This document shows, piece after piece, positions 46,073 through 59,215 of a stretch of DNA of 64,000 bases. Both the position numbers and the translations under genes were made by a program. Source of the stretch: Paramarasmius palmivorus. Its lineage: Eukaryota > Basidiomycota > Agaricomycetes > Agaricales > Marasmiaceae. The stretch spans positions 186,001 through 250,000 of the forward strand of contig JAYKXP010000074.1 of NCBI GenBank assembly GCA_037176845.1. The letters run 5' to 3'. Below the pieces are notes generated by a model. That model was given only the letters and a program-made list of their open reading frames with translations. It was not told the origin of the DNA and did not search any database. Positions within the stretch are counted from its first letter, which is position 1, and the number at the start of each line of letters is the position of its first letter.

Positions 46073-46616
46073 TGTGATGAAGGTTGATTCCAAGGAAACG
46101 TGGAAGACAAAAACAAAGAGCGTTCAGGGGTGACGGTAGCGAGGATCATTTTAGATAAGATCACATGCCCAGGATCTTATCAGTACCAGGCCTCTTCCCG
46201 AATCCCAACTCTCATCTCCGCTACTGTCCAGCCTGCTTCGTATACGGTTTGTGAGTGAGTAGATTTTGTCTGAAAATGATTTACTTATACCCACTCATTT
46301 GCATCCTTCTTAGCATCTACGACAGTATTCGCTTTTCGTAAATCCTAGCATTGTTACAGCAAAATTGTAACCTTGAGATCGACCGGCAACAAATTCAATT
46401 TGCTGAGCGCTGGACGCATTGTCACATCTGCCATCGGTCCATTTCTGTCCTCCACATGATGTAAAAGGGATCACAATTCTTTTCACCACTCCACACACAT
46501 TACTTTTCGTCACCCACACTCGTTTGAACTAATAGTCCCCCTCGGAAACTAGTCTGACGAAGACTTAGTAGACCATCGGCACGGCTGTTGAGGGTACATA
46601 CCCAAGGTCGGACATC
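46073..46616. other. Divergent intergenic region, nothing recognised
   Basis: Separates F-box paralogue 2 (-) from the membrane-protein gene (+); presumably holds both promoters. Confidence 0.45.
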
Positions 46617-47801
46617 ATGATTAGCGACACATTTTACACAGCACCATCCCAGTCACGGATGCCGTTACTCATCAGCTCAGTTGCCTTTTTTCTGGCAGTC
46701 ATATTGGGGTGCAGTACTCCTGTCGACGCCCTCGAATTCAGGAGTATTAGCGGCCCACCTGAAACCAGCGGTAACATCCTTCGTGGAGGCAGTCTCGTCA
46801 TCACTTGCACGCGCCAATACCCTGGAGATTTGGACTCGTCCACCTTATTTTTGGTCGGAACGGCAGGAGAACGGACACAAGTGTCGTTTTCCTCTCTAAA
46901 TTCCTCAACATCGCAGGCAGTCTCTATTGTACAAGTTCCACAGCAGATTGATGGGTCTGTTTTTTTCCCGTAGTTGCACGATACACAGAGCTGAAGGAAA
47001 CACAGAGGGCACTATTTTCTGGTAGCCGTAGAATCCAAGTAAGTATTCCAAACGCTTTCTTCAATGGAGGCTCTGAACATTCTTGAATAGTCGCTCGGTC
47101 ATCGCAAGCAGTCCAAATTTCACTATCGACAATGCTACGGTCTCTAGCACGTAAGCTGTATTAGCGCGTTCTTTCGGTCTCTTTTTCTGATGTTTACAAC
47201 AGGAGTTCAGCTAGTTCTCCGACTGAAAGCTCGTCAGATCAAGGATCTAACTCTTCACCTGGATCTTCCGGTTCAAATGCCGGAGCAATAGCTGGCGGTG
47301 TCATTGGTGGAGTTGTCGGGTTGGCGGCTGTTGTCGTTGCAGTCCTGTTGTTCTTGAGACGACGAAGAGTACTAGGGGAGAAAAAGATGATTACACCCGG
47401 TACGTCGTTATCTACTCCCCTACCTGCTTTGTTCTGATAATTAAGTAGATATATCTACCTATTTCACCGAGCCAACCCCAATCATTACCGGAGAATCAAG
47501 TCAAGGTCAAGGTCAAGGAGCGGGCCCACCAAGTGCAGCCAAAGAGAAATACCTCATGATGCAGGAGCAGAAAGAGCAGATGTTGGGAATGAGACAGCGA
47601 CTTGAACGTCGATTGGAGGATAACATGGCAGAACATCGAATGAGGATTGCAAACCCCGACGGGTCATCCGTAGCCTCACAGTCGGGTCAGGACACGGTAC
47701 CTGAACTTCGCCGTCAGCTGGATGTCATGTCACAGAGGATACATGAGCTGGAGGCAGAGTTGGCCGAGCAGGCACCACCGGATTACGTTTCAACAATATA
47801 G
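46617..47801 (+). CDS. Single-pass membrane protein with S/T-rich ectodomain and cytoplasmic coiled coil
   Basis: Function unknown; the layout recalls fungal cell-surface sensors of the Mid2/Wsc kind, without sequence proof. The first exon encodes a signal sequence (from MPLLISSVAFFLAVILG, Met at 46659; an in-frame upstream ATG at 46617 is less likely), then ALEFRSISGPPETSGNILRGG, a beta-rich ectodomain. Later exons give a Ser-rich stretch, a clear membrane span (AGGVIGGVVGLAAVVVAVLL) with a stop-transfer FLRRRR, then a Gln/Gly repeat and a long helix (MMQEQKEQMLGMRQRLERRLED...LRRQLDVMSQRIHELEAEL) that should form a coiled coil, ending with PPDYVSTI, where PPxY could bind WW domains. The 3' half is nearly identical to the broken copy at 58080-59121. 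Confidence 0.78.
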
Positions 47802-48227
47802 CATCAGTCAGTGTTGTTCTCGGTTTTGGTGCGTTCTTGCTGTCTGCCCACTCGGATACTTGAAATGGCTGACTTCCGTGCTGATAACAGGCTCTGACAT
47901 CTCATATTTTTTTGTATTCGGGCTTCCTTCAATTCTAAACGCCGATGACAAGAACCATGTTCCAGAAAAGCTTATCTGCATTGAAAAGACTAAATATGAA
48001 GACATACATGCACGGGCCCAGTCGACTTTGACCCGACGGATGTCGGATAAACACAATCTACCGTCAGTGCGGGTATTCCTTCCTTTGTGTCGCAAGCACT
48101 TGGATAAAAAGGTTGTACCCGAAAGGTTCACTTACTCACCATCATTCACGACATGGTATATAAATCAGGAAGACAGCCCAACACTAAGCATCTCTCTCAT
48201 CGCACCTTCTTTTAGCCCGCTGCTTAA

Positions 48228-49549
48228 ATGGCTACACCAACAAAGAAGACCGCCTTCGTCACTGGCGCTGGTGAGCTTTAGTCGCTTCCTTGTAGTTGTA
48301 TCTATCTCATGCATTCTTTAGGGCAAGGCATTGGCCTCGGAATTGCCCTTCAACTCGCCAGAGATGGCCTTAATGTCGCTATCAACGATATATCTTCCAA
48401 TGCTGAGCGAGCCAACGAGGCGTTACAACAACTAAGAGAAGCTACCGCAGCTCATGGAGGCAAAGCATCTGTCCACTTCGGAGATGTATCCGACGAAGAT
48501 CAGGTTAAGAAGATGATTGACGATGTTGTGCGAGAACATGGTTCGCTGGATGTCGTGTGTTTCCTTGTTTCCTTTCTTCTTGAGAACTAGCGCTGACCTT
48601 GGTAACCGGTTAGATGGTAGCCAACGCGGGAATCGCTCGGTACAAGCCTATGATCAACAGTACGTTTACAGTATCGCGTTTCTCGTAGCATCACTGAGCA
48701 CCAACAAACCCCTCTTCAAGCTACTGCGGACGACCTCGACAAGCTTCTTGCTGTCAACTTCAAGGGTGTATTCTTCGCCTACAAGTACGCTGCGAAACAA
48801 ATGATAGCTCAAGGACGACCTGGGAGGATCATTGGTGCTAGTTCTGTTACCGGGAAACAAGGTTGGTGAATCAGATTCAAATACGTATGTGCTCACGGTA
48901 TTGACGCGCGATAAAAGGTGCTCAGTCATTATCAGTATACTCTGCAACCAAGTTTGCTGTCAGAGGGCTTACTCAAGTGGCCGGTACGTGTGCTGCATGT
49001 CCGTGTGAAGGCGATAGATGAGCCAACGGTATCTCAATAGCGAGGGAGTTGGGGTCGCACAAGATCACTGTCAACGCTTATGCTCCCGGGTGTATCGAGA
49101 CGGAAATGAGTAAGTCATCGCGAGTCCAAATCGTTGCGACATACTCATTCTCTGTGCCTTCGTGTAGTCGAGAAAGCTGATGCAGCACATGCACAACACC
49201 TGAATGGCCAGAACGGAGATCTCAAGGCGCTCGTGAGTACCATTTTGTACCAAGTGAAACCAGTCCGACTGAATCACATACAGTTTGCAGCATCATCGTG
49301 TCTTGGCTATAATGGAACACCAGCTGATGTTGCGAGTCTGGTGTCGTACTTGGCTTCGGATGCGGCGCATTTTATTACAGGTGTGTGTTGCTGCGTATGT
49401 TTTTGGTGTGCTCCGACTGATGAGTGGTGCTTTGGCTTTGCAATGGCAGGTCAAACGGTAAGAACATTCCCTATCTATGCTTCGATGTTCAGAGGTTTAA
49501 ACTTGCACTGTGATAGGTTTCGGTCAACGCTGGCATGTTCTTTGACTAG
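48228..49549 (+). CDS. Short-chain dehydrogenase/reductase, acetoin(diacetyl) reductase-like
   Basis: NAD(P)-dependent oxidoreductase of the classical SDR family, most like fungal diacetyl/acetoin reductases. The first short exon (MATPTKKTAFVTGAG) joins QGIGLGIALQLARDG to give the TGxxxGIG cofactor loop. Then NDISSNAERANEALQQL, HFGDVSDEDQVKKMID, MVANAGIARYKP (NAG motif), LLAVNFKGVFFAYKYAA, IIGASSVTGKQG (catalytic Ser), SVYSATKFAVRGL (Tyr and Lys), VNAYAPGCIETEM, GTPADVASLVSYLASDAAHFITGQTVSVNAGMFF. About nine exons; the downstream end TTTGACTAG at 49541-49549 follows a last intron ending near 49515. All catalytic residues are present. Substrate assignment is tentative. It sits between the membrane-protein gene and MON2 and has no copy in the duplicated block at 58-60 kb. 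Confidence 0.88.
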
Positions 49550-50361
49550 AGTGTTGTGTATGATGTATCTGTATCTGGTAAGATGTACCATGCCCCACTT
49601 CAATAGAGCAGCATTTACATTGTATTGAAGGTAATATAAGACAGTTTTAAATAACTGCGTGTCACCGGGCTGGTGGACAATGAACAATGCGGTTCGGACA
49701 GAACACAGAAAGACACATCCGCAAACATGAGCTCAACCACTGTGCTCCGAACCCCGAGGTGAATGAGGGTGGGATAGAGCAGGTTTAAGAAAATTAATAG
49801 TTTTCTGGGTGCATCATTAAATGTTGACGGTGATGCTCACCATGCTGGATATTACAGTAGTGCCGACTTCTTGCACCTCCGAGTCATAGCAGGAGCTTCC
49901 GACAGTTAGCGTGCAGGATTCTGGATCCTATTAATACACGTTCGCTTAGCCTGGACGTTCGCTGACCTGACAGATACATATCACGTACTTTCTAGTTGAT
50001 AGCTGCGCATTCCGTCGAGCATAAATGAGTCTTCGTAAAAGCGCACCGCATTTCGGAAACCAAGCAGATATTTCCCGAATACCCATCTGCCTTGCCTAGG
50101 TTTTGAGCCTCTTACTTCCAACGTGGATAGAGTAACTGGTTAGACTGTGGAATGGTAATCTTATCGAGACATTGCAGACAAATTTTGAGTAAATTTGAGT
50201 AGCAGTATTCGAGAATTCGAAAGTGGAGGTCACTGTGTGCAAATCCGACAGCGCAGTGCCGAAGAAATTGCCGGCCAACACTTGTTGGACCATAACCACC
50301 ATCTTCCCTACATCCTTTCCTATCCTTGCTTCAGGGATCCGGAGGTACTCAGTCTGGAGCA
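49550..50361. other. Intergenic, nothing recognised
   Basis: Upstream region of the MON2 gene. No RNA gene or repeat seen. Confidence 0.45.
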
Positions 50362-53300
50362 ATGAGCTCTCTAGCTTTTCTTGTGACTGAACTTCAGGTG
50401 CGTGTTTCAACGGAACTGTCTCAACAATATACTCATGTCACGATAGTCCTTAGCCAGCGAAACCAGACGCAAGCATCCGGAAGTTCGTGAGGTATTTTGG
50501 GCTTCCGTATGCACTGTATTGGATAGCTGATTGCTCTGGGATATGGGAAGGCTGCAGAAAAGTCACTGGCAATCTTGAGAGCTTCTCCAGAACAGGCAAC
50601 CGCGAACTTGGCTTCTGGTGCGTTTGCCTTCTATCACGACCTTGAACACGCTCTAATAGTCGATGACTATTACAGAAGGACCGCAATCCGATGATTTGCT
50701 CAAGCCAGTTTTTATGGGATGCGCTACCAAGAACGCCAAAGTCGTCGCAATCTCCCTGGGTTCCCTTCAACGACTCATTGCACTGAAAGCAGTACCACAA
50801 TCAGCGGTCCCACTTATCGTTAAGACGATGAGCGATGCTATGTCTCAAGGAGTCGATATACAATTGAAAATTCTACAAACCCTTCTATCTCTCATCACGA
50901 ACTTCCCTGAAGTACACGGAGCGCTTCTTGGCGACGTGCGTTACAGTTGTTTCCCTCACCTTCAATCACACCATCTAAAACATCTCTTTTGTAGGCGCTT
51001 CTATTATGCTTCAAACTCCAAGAGTCCAAAATCGCTGTCGTGTCGTCCACCGCGGCGGCTACCCTCAGACAGCTCGTGATGTTTGTCGTGGACAAGATGG
51101 TTGACGAGGACCGACGGGACGATTTGGATCCGACTCTACTCTCATCAGTCACGCTCCCTGACGGATCAACCATCTCCTTAGGACCTTCTGCAAAAGATGC
51201 CTATTCAGTCTTCGAAGACCTCTGTCTCCTAGCCAACTCCGAGAAGCCCAACTTCCTGAGGCTCGAGTTCCTACACAAGACCTTTGCGTTGGAGCTTATT
51301 GAAAGCGTCCTGACCAACTACCACGGGCTGTTCAAGAAGCACAATGAACTCATTCTGCTTCTTCGGCACCATTTGTGTCCTCTTTTGCTCAAAGCACTTT
51401 CGGACCGTGCCATCTTCCCTCTTACGCTGAGATGTACGCGTGTGGCTTTTCTACTCTTGAAGCAGTTCTCCGGAGAATTGGAGACCGAAGCGGAGGTGTT
51501 CTTGATGATGTTCATTCGGATAATATCTGACGAAGCGGACGAGCAATATGGTCCGGCGAGGCCACCGTGGGTAAGGGTGCTTGCTATGGAGATTATGCGA
51601 GGGTATGTCAAAGGTTGCTTTCGTTTGAACAGTCACTCACAATTCAAAATTAGATTGTGCAGTGATGCGGAATTGATACGAAATGTTTGGGATCGTTACG
51701 ATGCCCATCCATCCGGGAACTCCAAAGTGTTCACATCTCTAATTACCGCTTTGAATAGGCTGGTGACCGAGAAGCCTGCTTTACTGGGTGTCAGTTCGCA
51801 AATGTTCGGTGTTGGAGTTCCACATGATGTGGGTGGTCTTTCACCATCAAGTTCGAGTTATAGCTTGGACATGGGCGGTATGGCGGGCATGGTAGCTACA
51901 GCGGCTAGCGCGACTGTTTCGAACGTGGTCGGGATGATGTCAAGCGGTGCAGGGTTGAGCTTGCAAGGCTCTACGATGAAACTTCAGTGGTAAGTCTGCG
52001 TCGATGTTGCCCTTGACTAAATATCATTCTCACGTCCACTTTAGTATCGACCAACTTGACAAGGCCGATTCTCCTCCAATTCCCGAATCCTATCTCTACC
52101 TTCTTGCAGTTCAATGTCTAGTCTCCTTATGTGAGGGTCTAGCAGCGTTTTCTGCGCCATTATACACGTCTATCGTCATCCAGCGCCCGCGTGCAGCAGG
52201 TGAAGCCCCCGTACGCGCTCCGCCTTCATTAGACATATCCTCTCTCCCCCCGGATGACCCTCAGACTAAGCAGCTTCGAATTGTTCGTGACATCATCGAG
52301 AATGGTTGGCCAGCCCTCTTAGCTGCACTATCTTTCATCATCTCCACAAACCTCTCTGACGAACTTTTCGTTGATGTCCTGGCGAGCTTCCAGGCTATGA
52401 CCAACGTTTCGGGCATGCTTGGACTATCCACTCCACGCGATGCTTTCTTCACTAGTTTGTCGAAGTTTGCTGTTCCAACTCGTGTCGTATCATCCCTAGA
52501 ATCCTATATCGAGCCCCAGACACCACGTACAGCGAGCAGCATATCAGAGAATCTGGGCCTCGGTGGCGGTGCTATCCATCCACCAGGCTTGTCCGAAAGA
52601 AATTTGGCATGTCTGAAGGTGTTGATCGCCAGCGCCATGTTCCTCGCAGGGAGCCTCAGCGAGAGCTGGTTCGGTATCCTGGAAGTGCTTCAGAATGCCG
52701 ATTATGTGTTGACGTCGAAAGGGACTGGGCTAAGCGCAACGCCGAGCAAACGTGGCTCAACAGCCGGAGTGGGCCGAGCAGTGTCTGGGGCCGGATCACT
52801 GCAACCTGGTGCAGGCTCATCATCAGGCACGAAGCACCCTTTGCTGAGTGACTTGGACTCGGATTCTATTTTGAATGCCATGCAAAGGCTCTTCGATGCT
52901 TCCAAAAACCTAGAAGACGAAGCTTTCAAAAGTTTCGTTAAGGCACTCTGCAAGCTGAGCGCGGAAATGGTTGGTATGCAGACGGATAGTAGGGATTTAG
53001 AAGTGATTACAGAAGGAGATAATGACGAGGACGATGGGCGAACGCTCACTACTCCGACTGTTGTCACGTCTAGTGTGAAGGAGGCATCTCATCGGCGACG
53101 TGTCAGTGGTATACATATCCCACGTACCTTGGTGAGTATCGTTCTTTGCATTACATTCCAGTCTCTCAGACTCGTTCATAGCGCTCTGGTGACTTTGGTA
53201 TCAATAAACTTGGCCAAGTGGCACTTCTAAATGTTCATCGCTTGATATATCGACCCCCGAGTGTGGCTTGGGATACCACAACGGGACATCTTCTGTCGAT

Positions 53301-56300
53301 CATCTGCTTACCTGTGGCACCGCAATCCATTCGTATACAGGCTGCACGAGTTCTGGACGAGATACTCGTCATTGTCCCACGAAATTTGACCAACACTGGC
53401 GATCTGCAGGCCGAAGTCCAGAGGCGTGTACTGGATGTACTAGCGAAGCAGGTGGTTTTGGAGCAATCTGCTTTGAGTCACTCCAGCATGGGCACTGCAA
53501 TGGAGCTGCGTCGCATGGGGTTGGAGACGTTGCACCAGATCCTCCAAGCATCAGGCCACACTTTAGTTATTGGATGGGAGACAATATTCTACATGCTAGA
53601 AAGCGTTTGCAAGCCTCCGCCTCCTCCCCTGTCCCGTTCAGCGTCAACAGATTCGGTTGTCACCCCATCGGCATCCCCTGTCAAGCGTCACAAACCTTTA
53701 GCGCTTCTAGGACAAGGCACCCCTTCCGAGAAGAGCTACACAGCTCTTATTAAGATCGCATTCCAATCGCTGACTCTCGTGTGCGACTCAGTTACTCTCC
53801 TGTCACCAGAACACTTGCGATTATGCATCACGACACTCGGTCAATTCGGTCGACAAGTTGACACGAATATTGCCCTGACCGCGACTGCGAGTCTTCTCTG
53901 GAGTGTTTCCGATGCTATACAAGCGAAACGAAAGGATGCTGAACAGGAACCTGAGTACAGTGAACTATGGATGTTTCTGCTCCTTGAGATGCTGGGGCTT
54001 TGTACGGATGAAAGACCAGAAGTCAGAGATGGCGCTATTCAAACACTGTTCCGAACTATGCAACTATATGGTGCGACGTTGAGCGAGGATACATGGGATC
54101 AGTGTATCTGGAAGATCACATTCCCGCTTCTTGACGATCTTACTAATGAGATCCGCCGTCGCTCGGGGCTGTCTCCGGCCTCGCCAGGAGAAGATTTAGA
54201 TTCGAATCTGCCTATGGAGAAGGCCTGGGATGACTCGAAGATACTTGCATTCCACTCGATAGGTTCAATCTTCCAGGACTTCCTCATTACGAAAATCATC
54301 CGTCTCGAGTCCTTCGCACGAGCATGGGACGTCTTTGTGACACAGGTTCAAGACACTGTCCTGTTGGACAATCGACCGATCAGTAGTCCTGCCTTGCGTT
54401 GCTTGGAGAAGGTGATTAAGGCATCTGCACCCGGAGAAACAGAATGGAAGGATAAGACCACGCATATTTGGCAGCGGGTATGGGAAGCACTCGACCACAT
54501 CGGTGAGGCAGTCTTAAAGAAATCAGGCGCCCAGTCACTCGAAGCGGACAACGCACTTCCAAAGCCCTTTACTCAAGAATCTCTTGTCTCCCTGATCGAT
54601 GTTCTTCAGTGCATGAGGGGCTTAAGCCGTGCGCTGGACGGTCAAGAATGGCCTCTGGAAAGATTGACACGACTCATGGCGATTCTCAAAGGCAGGCAAT
54701 CTTCACAGACTCGGATTATGCTCATAGAACTAACCACAACCTTAGGCGTTCTCACATATTCCAACTCGCCTGACTATCGACCTGACATTGATGCTCTACC
54801 TCCGTTACAAGTAAGTGACCCAAACTCAAGGCTCAGGAATCATCTCAATGTCTCCTGGTACTAGACCGCAATCATGGACACAATCAACGGCATTGACCTT
54901 TCCTCGCCTGGTTCGCCCTCTTTGGTTCTCCAAGACCTGTCTGAATTCTCGACTCTTCCTTTCTTGGCTGCATTTGATGTTCCGCAGAATCCAAGAAGCC
55001 AAACACCGCAAAAACGTATCACGTACATTGCCCTCGCGAAGAAGACTATGCCTTTACTAGTCGATTTGTCTCTTCGGTTCAAGGATAAAGCAGAGATTTA
55101 TATTGATGGAACACTCGAAGCGGTGCTCTCCGTAAGCATCCATTCTGCGTTACTGTTAAGGCATTCATCCGAGGCTTGTCCTAGGCGTACTCGATACCTG
55201 TCAAGCTCAAGTACGATTGTCCAGCTCCCTCCAAACATGGGAAGGATCAACCACTCTGGAAAACAGCCACCACATGTTTCTTGAAGATCGTGAAGGAGTG
55301 TTCCCCACAGATCAAAGCGTTAGAAAAAGGTATACCTTCGCCGACTTCCTATACTGATGATCCTGATACACTGCATTCTAAGAAATACCGGACGAATGCG
55401 TAGCCTCATTATGGCGTCAAATTCTCGATGTCTACCGAGGGGGTATCTTGGCCGATTGGTATGTCGACTTTCGCTCCATGATTGGGTATCTTTAATGCTT
55501 TTTGTATAGCACTGCAGCGGAAGCCTTCCCACTGCATGTTCAAGAGGAAGAGGAGAACTTTGACCTTGCGCTGATAGGATCCCTTGAGATCGATGTCATA
55601 CCTCACATCGGTGATTTACGGGTCCCCGATTCTGTCATTGCCCAGCTTTCACAAATGCTTTCGCAGGGCAGCAGACTTTACGACTCGGACTACGGTGTTT
55701 ACGATCGCTCTCGAAGTCGAACCCCAGATAATGGTAGCAATGATACCAACTCGTCGCGGCATTCTTCAAAAGAGTTTGTCAAGGTAGACATTGAGAGACA
55801 TCTGGGACATGGGAGCACCAGCTTGGGAGCCCTGCTTCCAAGAGAACGCTTTTCGTATTGGTGCTTCGATCTTCTATTCCTCATCTGTTCGGATACGACC
55901 AAGGGCAAGTCTTTCATTAATAGCGGACTACCCCCACATGCTGAATGATATTAATAGACCAAGAACATTCCCGAAAACGATTAGCAGCTCTCAACTTGAT
56001 TTCTCTGTTGAGCCGGTGTAAAACAACTTTGGTCGGTTACGTAGCGGACGAAGCTCTGCGCGGGAACTTGCCCTTCCCAAGGTGAACTATTTAGACAATG
56101 TACGATGTCACACACTGAACATCCTTCTCAGGGCTCGAGAAGATGAACTCCTATACGTCCTTCGAAAACTGCTTGAGCTCAAACTTTGGCCCGGCTCCCA
56201 CTGGGCCACACTCTCGTCAGATCCTACAGCTCACTGTATTGAACAACCTAGTACGTATGAACTTCTCGAACTCGGGATGGTCTGCTGATGACGTCAAACA

Positions 56301-56534
56301 GGTATTGAACAATCCAGTACACCTTCCCAACTCATCGCCGACGCCGTTAAACGCTCCTCGGTAGCTCACCTCTTCTACTTCTATCCCGTACTCTGCGAAA
56401 TCGCTTCCATACCAAGAAAAACTCCTACAACGTGGACTGTCGTCCCCGAAACTGACGGCGCAGCTCGTATTGATGCCCGTTCACTTGCTAAGGAATGTTT
56501 GAAGGTTGTTGGTAAGGAGATGGGTGTTTCATGA
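50362..56534 (+). CDS. MON2: MON2 homologue (endosome/trans-Golgi trafficking scaffold)
   Basis: Large alpha-solenoid protein related to Sec7-family guanine exchange factors but lacking the exchange domain; a peripheral Golgi/endosome scaffold acting with Dop1 in retrograde traffic. Begins MSSLAFLVTELQ (50362-50397), then SLASETRRKHPEVRE, AAEKSLAILRASPE, and VFMGCATKNAKVVAISLGSLQRL, the usual N-terminal DCB block. Later DLCLLANSEKPNFLRLEFLHKTFALELIE (HUS-like), QLDKADSPPIPESYLYLLAVQCL, RSGDFGINKLGQVALLN, and a C-terminal region with PLLVDLSLRFKDKAEIYIDG and SSVAHLFYFYPVLCEI. About 14 exons; those from 50362 to 55131 (nine) were checked to close in frame (1,445 codons), and the whole protein is roughly 1,800 aa, the normal family size. 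Convergent with the HNH gene, ending 109 bases apart. Its 3' end is partly duplicated at 59.2-59.9 kb. Confidence 0.9.
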
Positions 56535-56642
56535 TGATGACAAGCTTCTCAACGGACTGAGGAAATGATATACATACTCTTGCACGATTTTAATGTATTG
56601 CTACAGCGTTTAAACTTGCTATCGAGGATATCTTGTACTTAT

Positions 56643-57979
56643 CTAGACAGGTGGAATCGGATTCTGGTTTGGTAGAAGATGACGGAAATGCTCGCTCAAA
56701 GGCTGCAGCTGCCCTCCAACCCCAGCATCATTACCGTCTCCAACACAATTAGAGGGGGGCAATGAACCTAAAGATCGGATGATAGCGTTGTTTAGAATTT
56801 CGGATGACTGTCCATCGTGCGTCAACACTGGTAAGCTGTCCGTATCTTCATCGAGCTCATCTATGTATGCGCCTGCACCTGAGAGATGCGCTACCGTGGC
56901 ACAGGCTGCATGTAACGCTAAGAGTTCTGGAGAGGGGGCAGGGAGGTCTGGTGTCGATTGAAATGTTATCTTCTTCTTTAGTAGAGGGTAATACCAATCC
57001 GAGGAAGTTTTCGTAATATAGCAATCCTTCGTTTGCTACACACAAATGACGTCAATTCGCAAGCCTGAAAGATAGGAAGGTCTGCTCACTGTTGCCTGGA
57101 ACCATAAGTTTAGGCGGTCGAATGCGTCGTGCGCATTACGATCCATCGTCATGACATTGAACAATGAATGCACCTTTTCACCATTCAAGTTATCGACATC
57201 GTAACCAAATCGCTTCAGGACTGCCAACACCGAGGCAGAGTAGTCCCTCTGGTCAAGTATGAGTTAGAGTCAGTACAGGTATACAGGAGAACGCACTTTA
57301 TCGGCATTGGTGGATACGTTGAAATACGTAGACTGCGGCACAATGTGGGCGCATTCCGTGTGGACCATGGGTTGGTTGCGTGGTGTAGGTTGTTCGAAAT
57401 TTGGTGTTTTCAATATTTTGCTGTCGTACATCCCAGTTGCAACGCATCTGAAACCATCCCTGATGAGGGCCTAGACAAAGCCTTTGATTATAGCACCTTT
57501 TGCAGTGAAATTGTCAACCCACTAGTCTCTTTGCTTCTGTATGATTCTTTGGCGCCTCAATGATCTTGCCTAACAGGATCTTCTTTGTGACTTCGTCGAA
57601 GGAAGGACGACTTGGGTGGTCGGAGGAGGCTGGTGTATGCCCCTTAGATTTCTTGACTGATGGTTTAAGGGTCGCTCAACTGTTCTGTTTCGAGTGTAAA
57701 ACAGTTCGATGACTTACATGGTCGGATATAATAGTTAATAAAGGCCTCTCCAAGCTTGAAGAGTTTATCGTGGTCATTGCTGCATGAGTGGATAACATTC
57801 AAAAGTTCGCTAGTGGCGGTGGGGGATGGTGCGTGGATGATCAAGTAGCCCAAAACCCTTGCTTGAATTCTTTCTTTCTCTGTTCTGTCTTTGGCGATTT
57901 TCTCGAGCCCGAGACAGACGTTGTATGCACTGAGTGCATTGCCACTCAATCGCGTCTCTGCGGCACTAGGTAGTGTCAT
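56643..57979 (-). CDS. HNH-endonuclease-domain protein, basidiomycete type
   Basis: Belongs to the expanded HNH family of basidiomycetes, whose cellular role is unknown. The N-terminal helical part begins MTLPSAAETRLSGNALSAY and contains YLIIHAPSPTATSELLNVI. The next exons give RDGFRCVATGMYDS, TECAHIVPQST (first HNH His), SVLAVLKRFGYDVDNLNG, and NVMTMDRNAHDAFDRLNLWF (Asn and last His). The C-terminus DLPAPSPELLALHAACATVAHLSGAGAYIDE is joined by a 48-base intron near 56960-57008 whose phase fits exactly. The tail is acidic, then Gly/Gln-rich, ending at 56643. All three HNH signature residues appear present. It lies between MON2 and the broken duplicate block. Confidence 0.85.
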
Positions 57980-58079
57980 TAGGATAGGGAGAGAGAGGGA
58001 AAGAAAGATTTCTCACGAAATGTTTTTTCATTGTGAACTATATGACGCCTCTTTCGAGTCCCTCCGCACCTGATTGTTA

Positions 58080-59121
58080 CTCGTATTCGACTTGATTTTC
58101 TTTCTGGCAACCATCTCGGGGCGCAGTGCTCCTGTCGACGCTCTCGAATTCAGGAGTATTAGCGGCCCACCTGAAAACAGCGGTAACATCCTTCGTGGAG
58201 GGAGTTTAGTCGTCACTACACGCGCCAATGCCTTGGAGATTTGGACTCATCCACCTTGTTTTTGGTTGGTGGACAGACACAAGCTTCGGTTTCCCTCAAC
58301 ATCGCAGGCAGTCTCGATTGTACAAGTTCCACAGCAGATCGATGGGTGCCGTATTTTCATGTTGCACAGAGCTAAAAGAAGCGCAGAGGGCACTATTTCT
58401 GGTAGTCGCAGAATCCAGGCAAGCATTCCTAACACTTTCATCCGTGGAGGCACTAAACACTCTCAAATAGTCACTCGGTTATCGCAAGCAGTCCAAATTT
58501 CAATATCGACAGTGCTACAGTGGCTAGCACGTAAGCTCTATTAACGCGTTCTTTTGGTCCCTAACGTTTCCAACAGGAATTCGGCCAGTTCTCCAACATC
58601 ATCTAGCTCTTCATCTGGTCCTTCTGGTCCAAAAGAGGGAGCAATAGCTGGTGGTATCATTGGTGGAGTTGTCGGGTTGGCAGCTGTTGTCGTTGCAGTC
58701 TTGGAAGAGTACTAAGGGAGAAAAAGATTACACCCGGTACCTCGTTATCTACCATCTTTACCTGCTTTTTTCTAATAATTAAGCAGAGATTTCTACCCAT
58801 TTCACCGAATCGACCAGAATCGTTACCGGAGAGTCAAGTCAAGGCCAGGGCCAAGGTCAAGGTCAAAGAGCGGGCCCATCGAGTCCAGTCAAATACCTCA
58901 GGATGCAGGAACAGAAAGAGCAGATGCTGGGAATGAGACAGCGACTTGAACGCCGATTGGAGGATAACATGGCAGAACATCGAATGAGGATTGCAAACCC
59001 CGACGGGTCATCGACGGTACCTGAACTTCGCCGTCAGCTGGACGTTATGTCGCAGAGAATACATGAACTAGAGGCTGAGTTGGCTGAGCAGGCACCGCCG
59101 GATTACGTTTCAACAATATAG
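58080..59121 (+). pseudogene. Broken copy of the membrane-protein gene at 46.6 kb
   Basis: Closely similar to 46680-47801 at DNA level, introns included. Lesions: a 2-base loss after GGSLVVT shifts the ectodomain frame; an internal deletion shortens exon 1; a deletion at the end of the membrane span removes the stop-transfer segment and brings a stop (AVVVAVLEEY then TAA at about 58713). The last exon, with the coiled coil and PPDYVSTI, remains almost identical and open (58903-59121), although two short segments are missing relative to the intact gene. Confidence 0.85.
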
Positions 59122-59215
59122 CATCAGTCAGTGTTGTTCTCGGTTTTGGTGGGTTCTTGCTGTCTGGCCCCTCGGATGGTTCAAGTTCAAGTGACTGACT
59201 TCCGTGTTGATGACA

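Noticed and set aside
50450..50800. Minus-strand 116-aa frame over the MON2 5' region
   Set aside because: It is antisense to MON2 exons and introns that close in frame with strong family matches.
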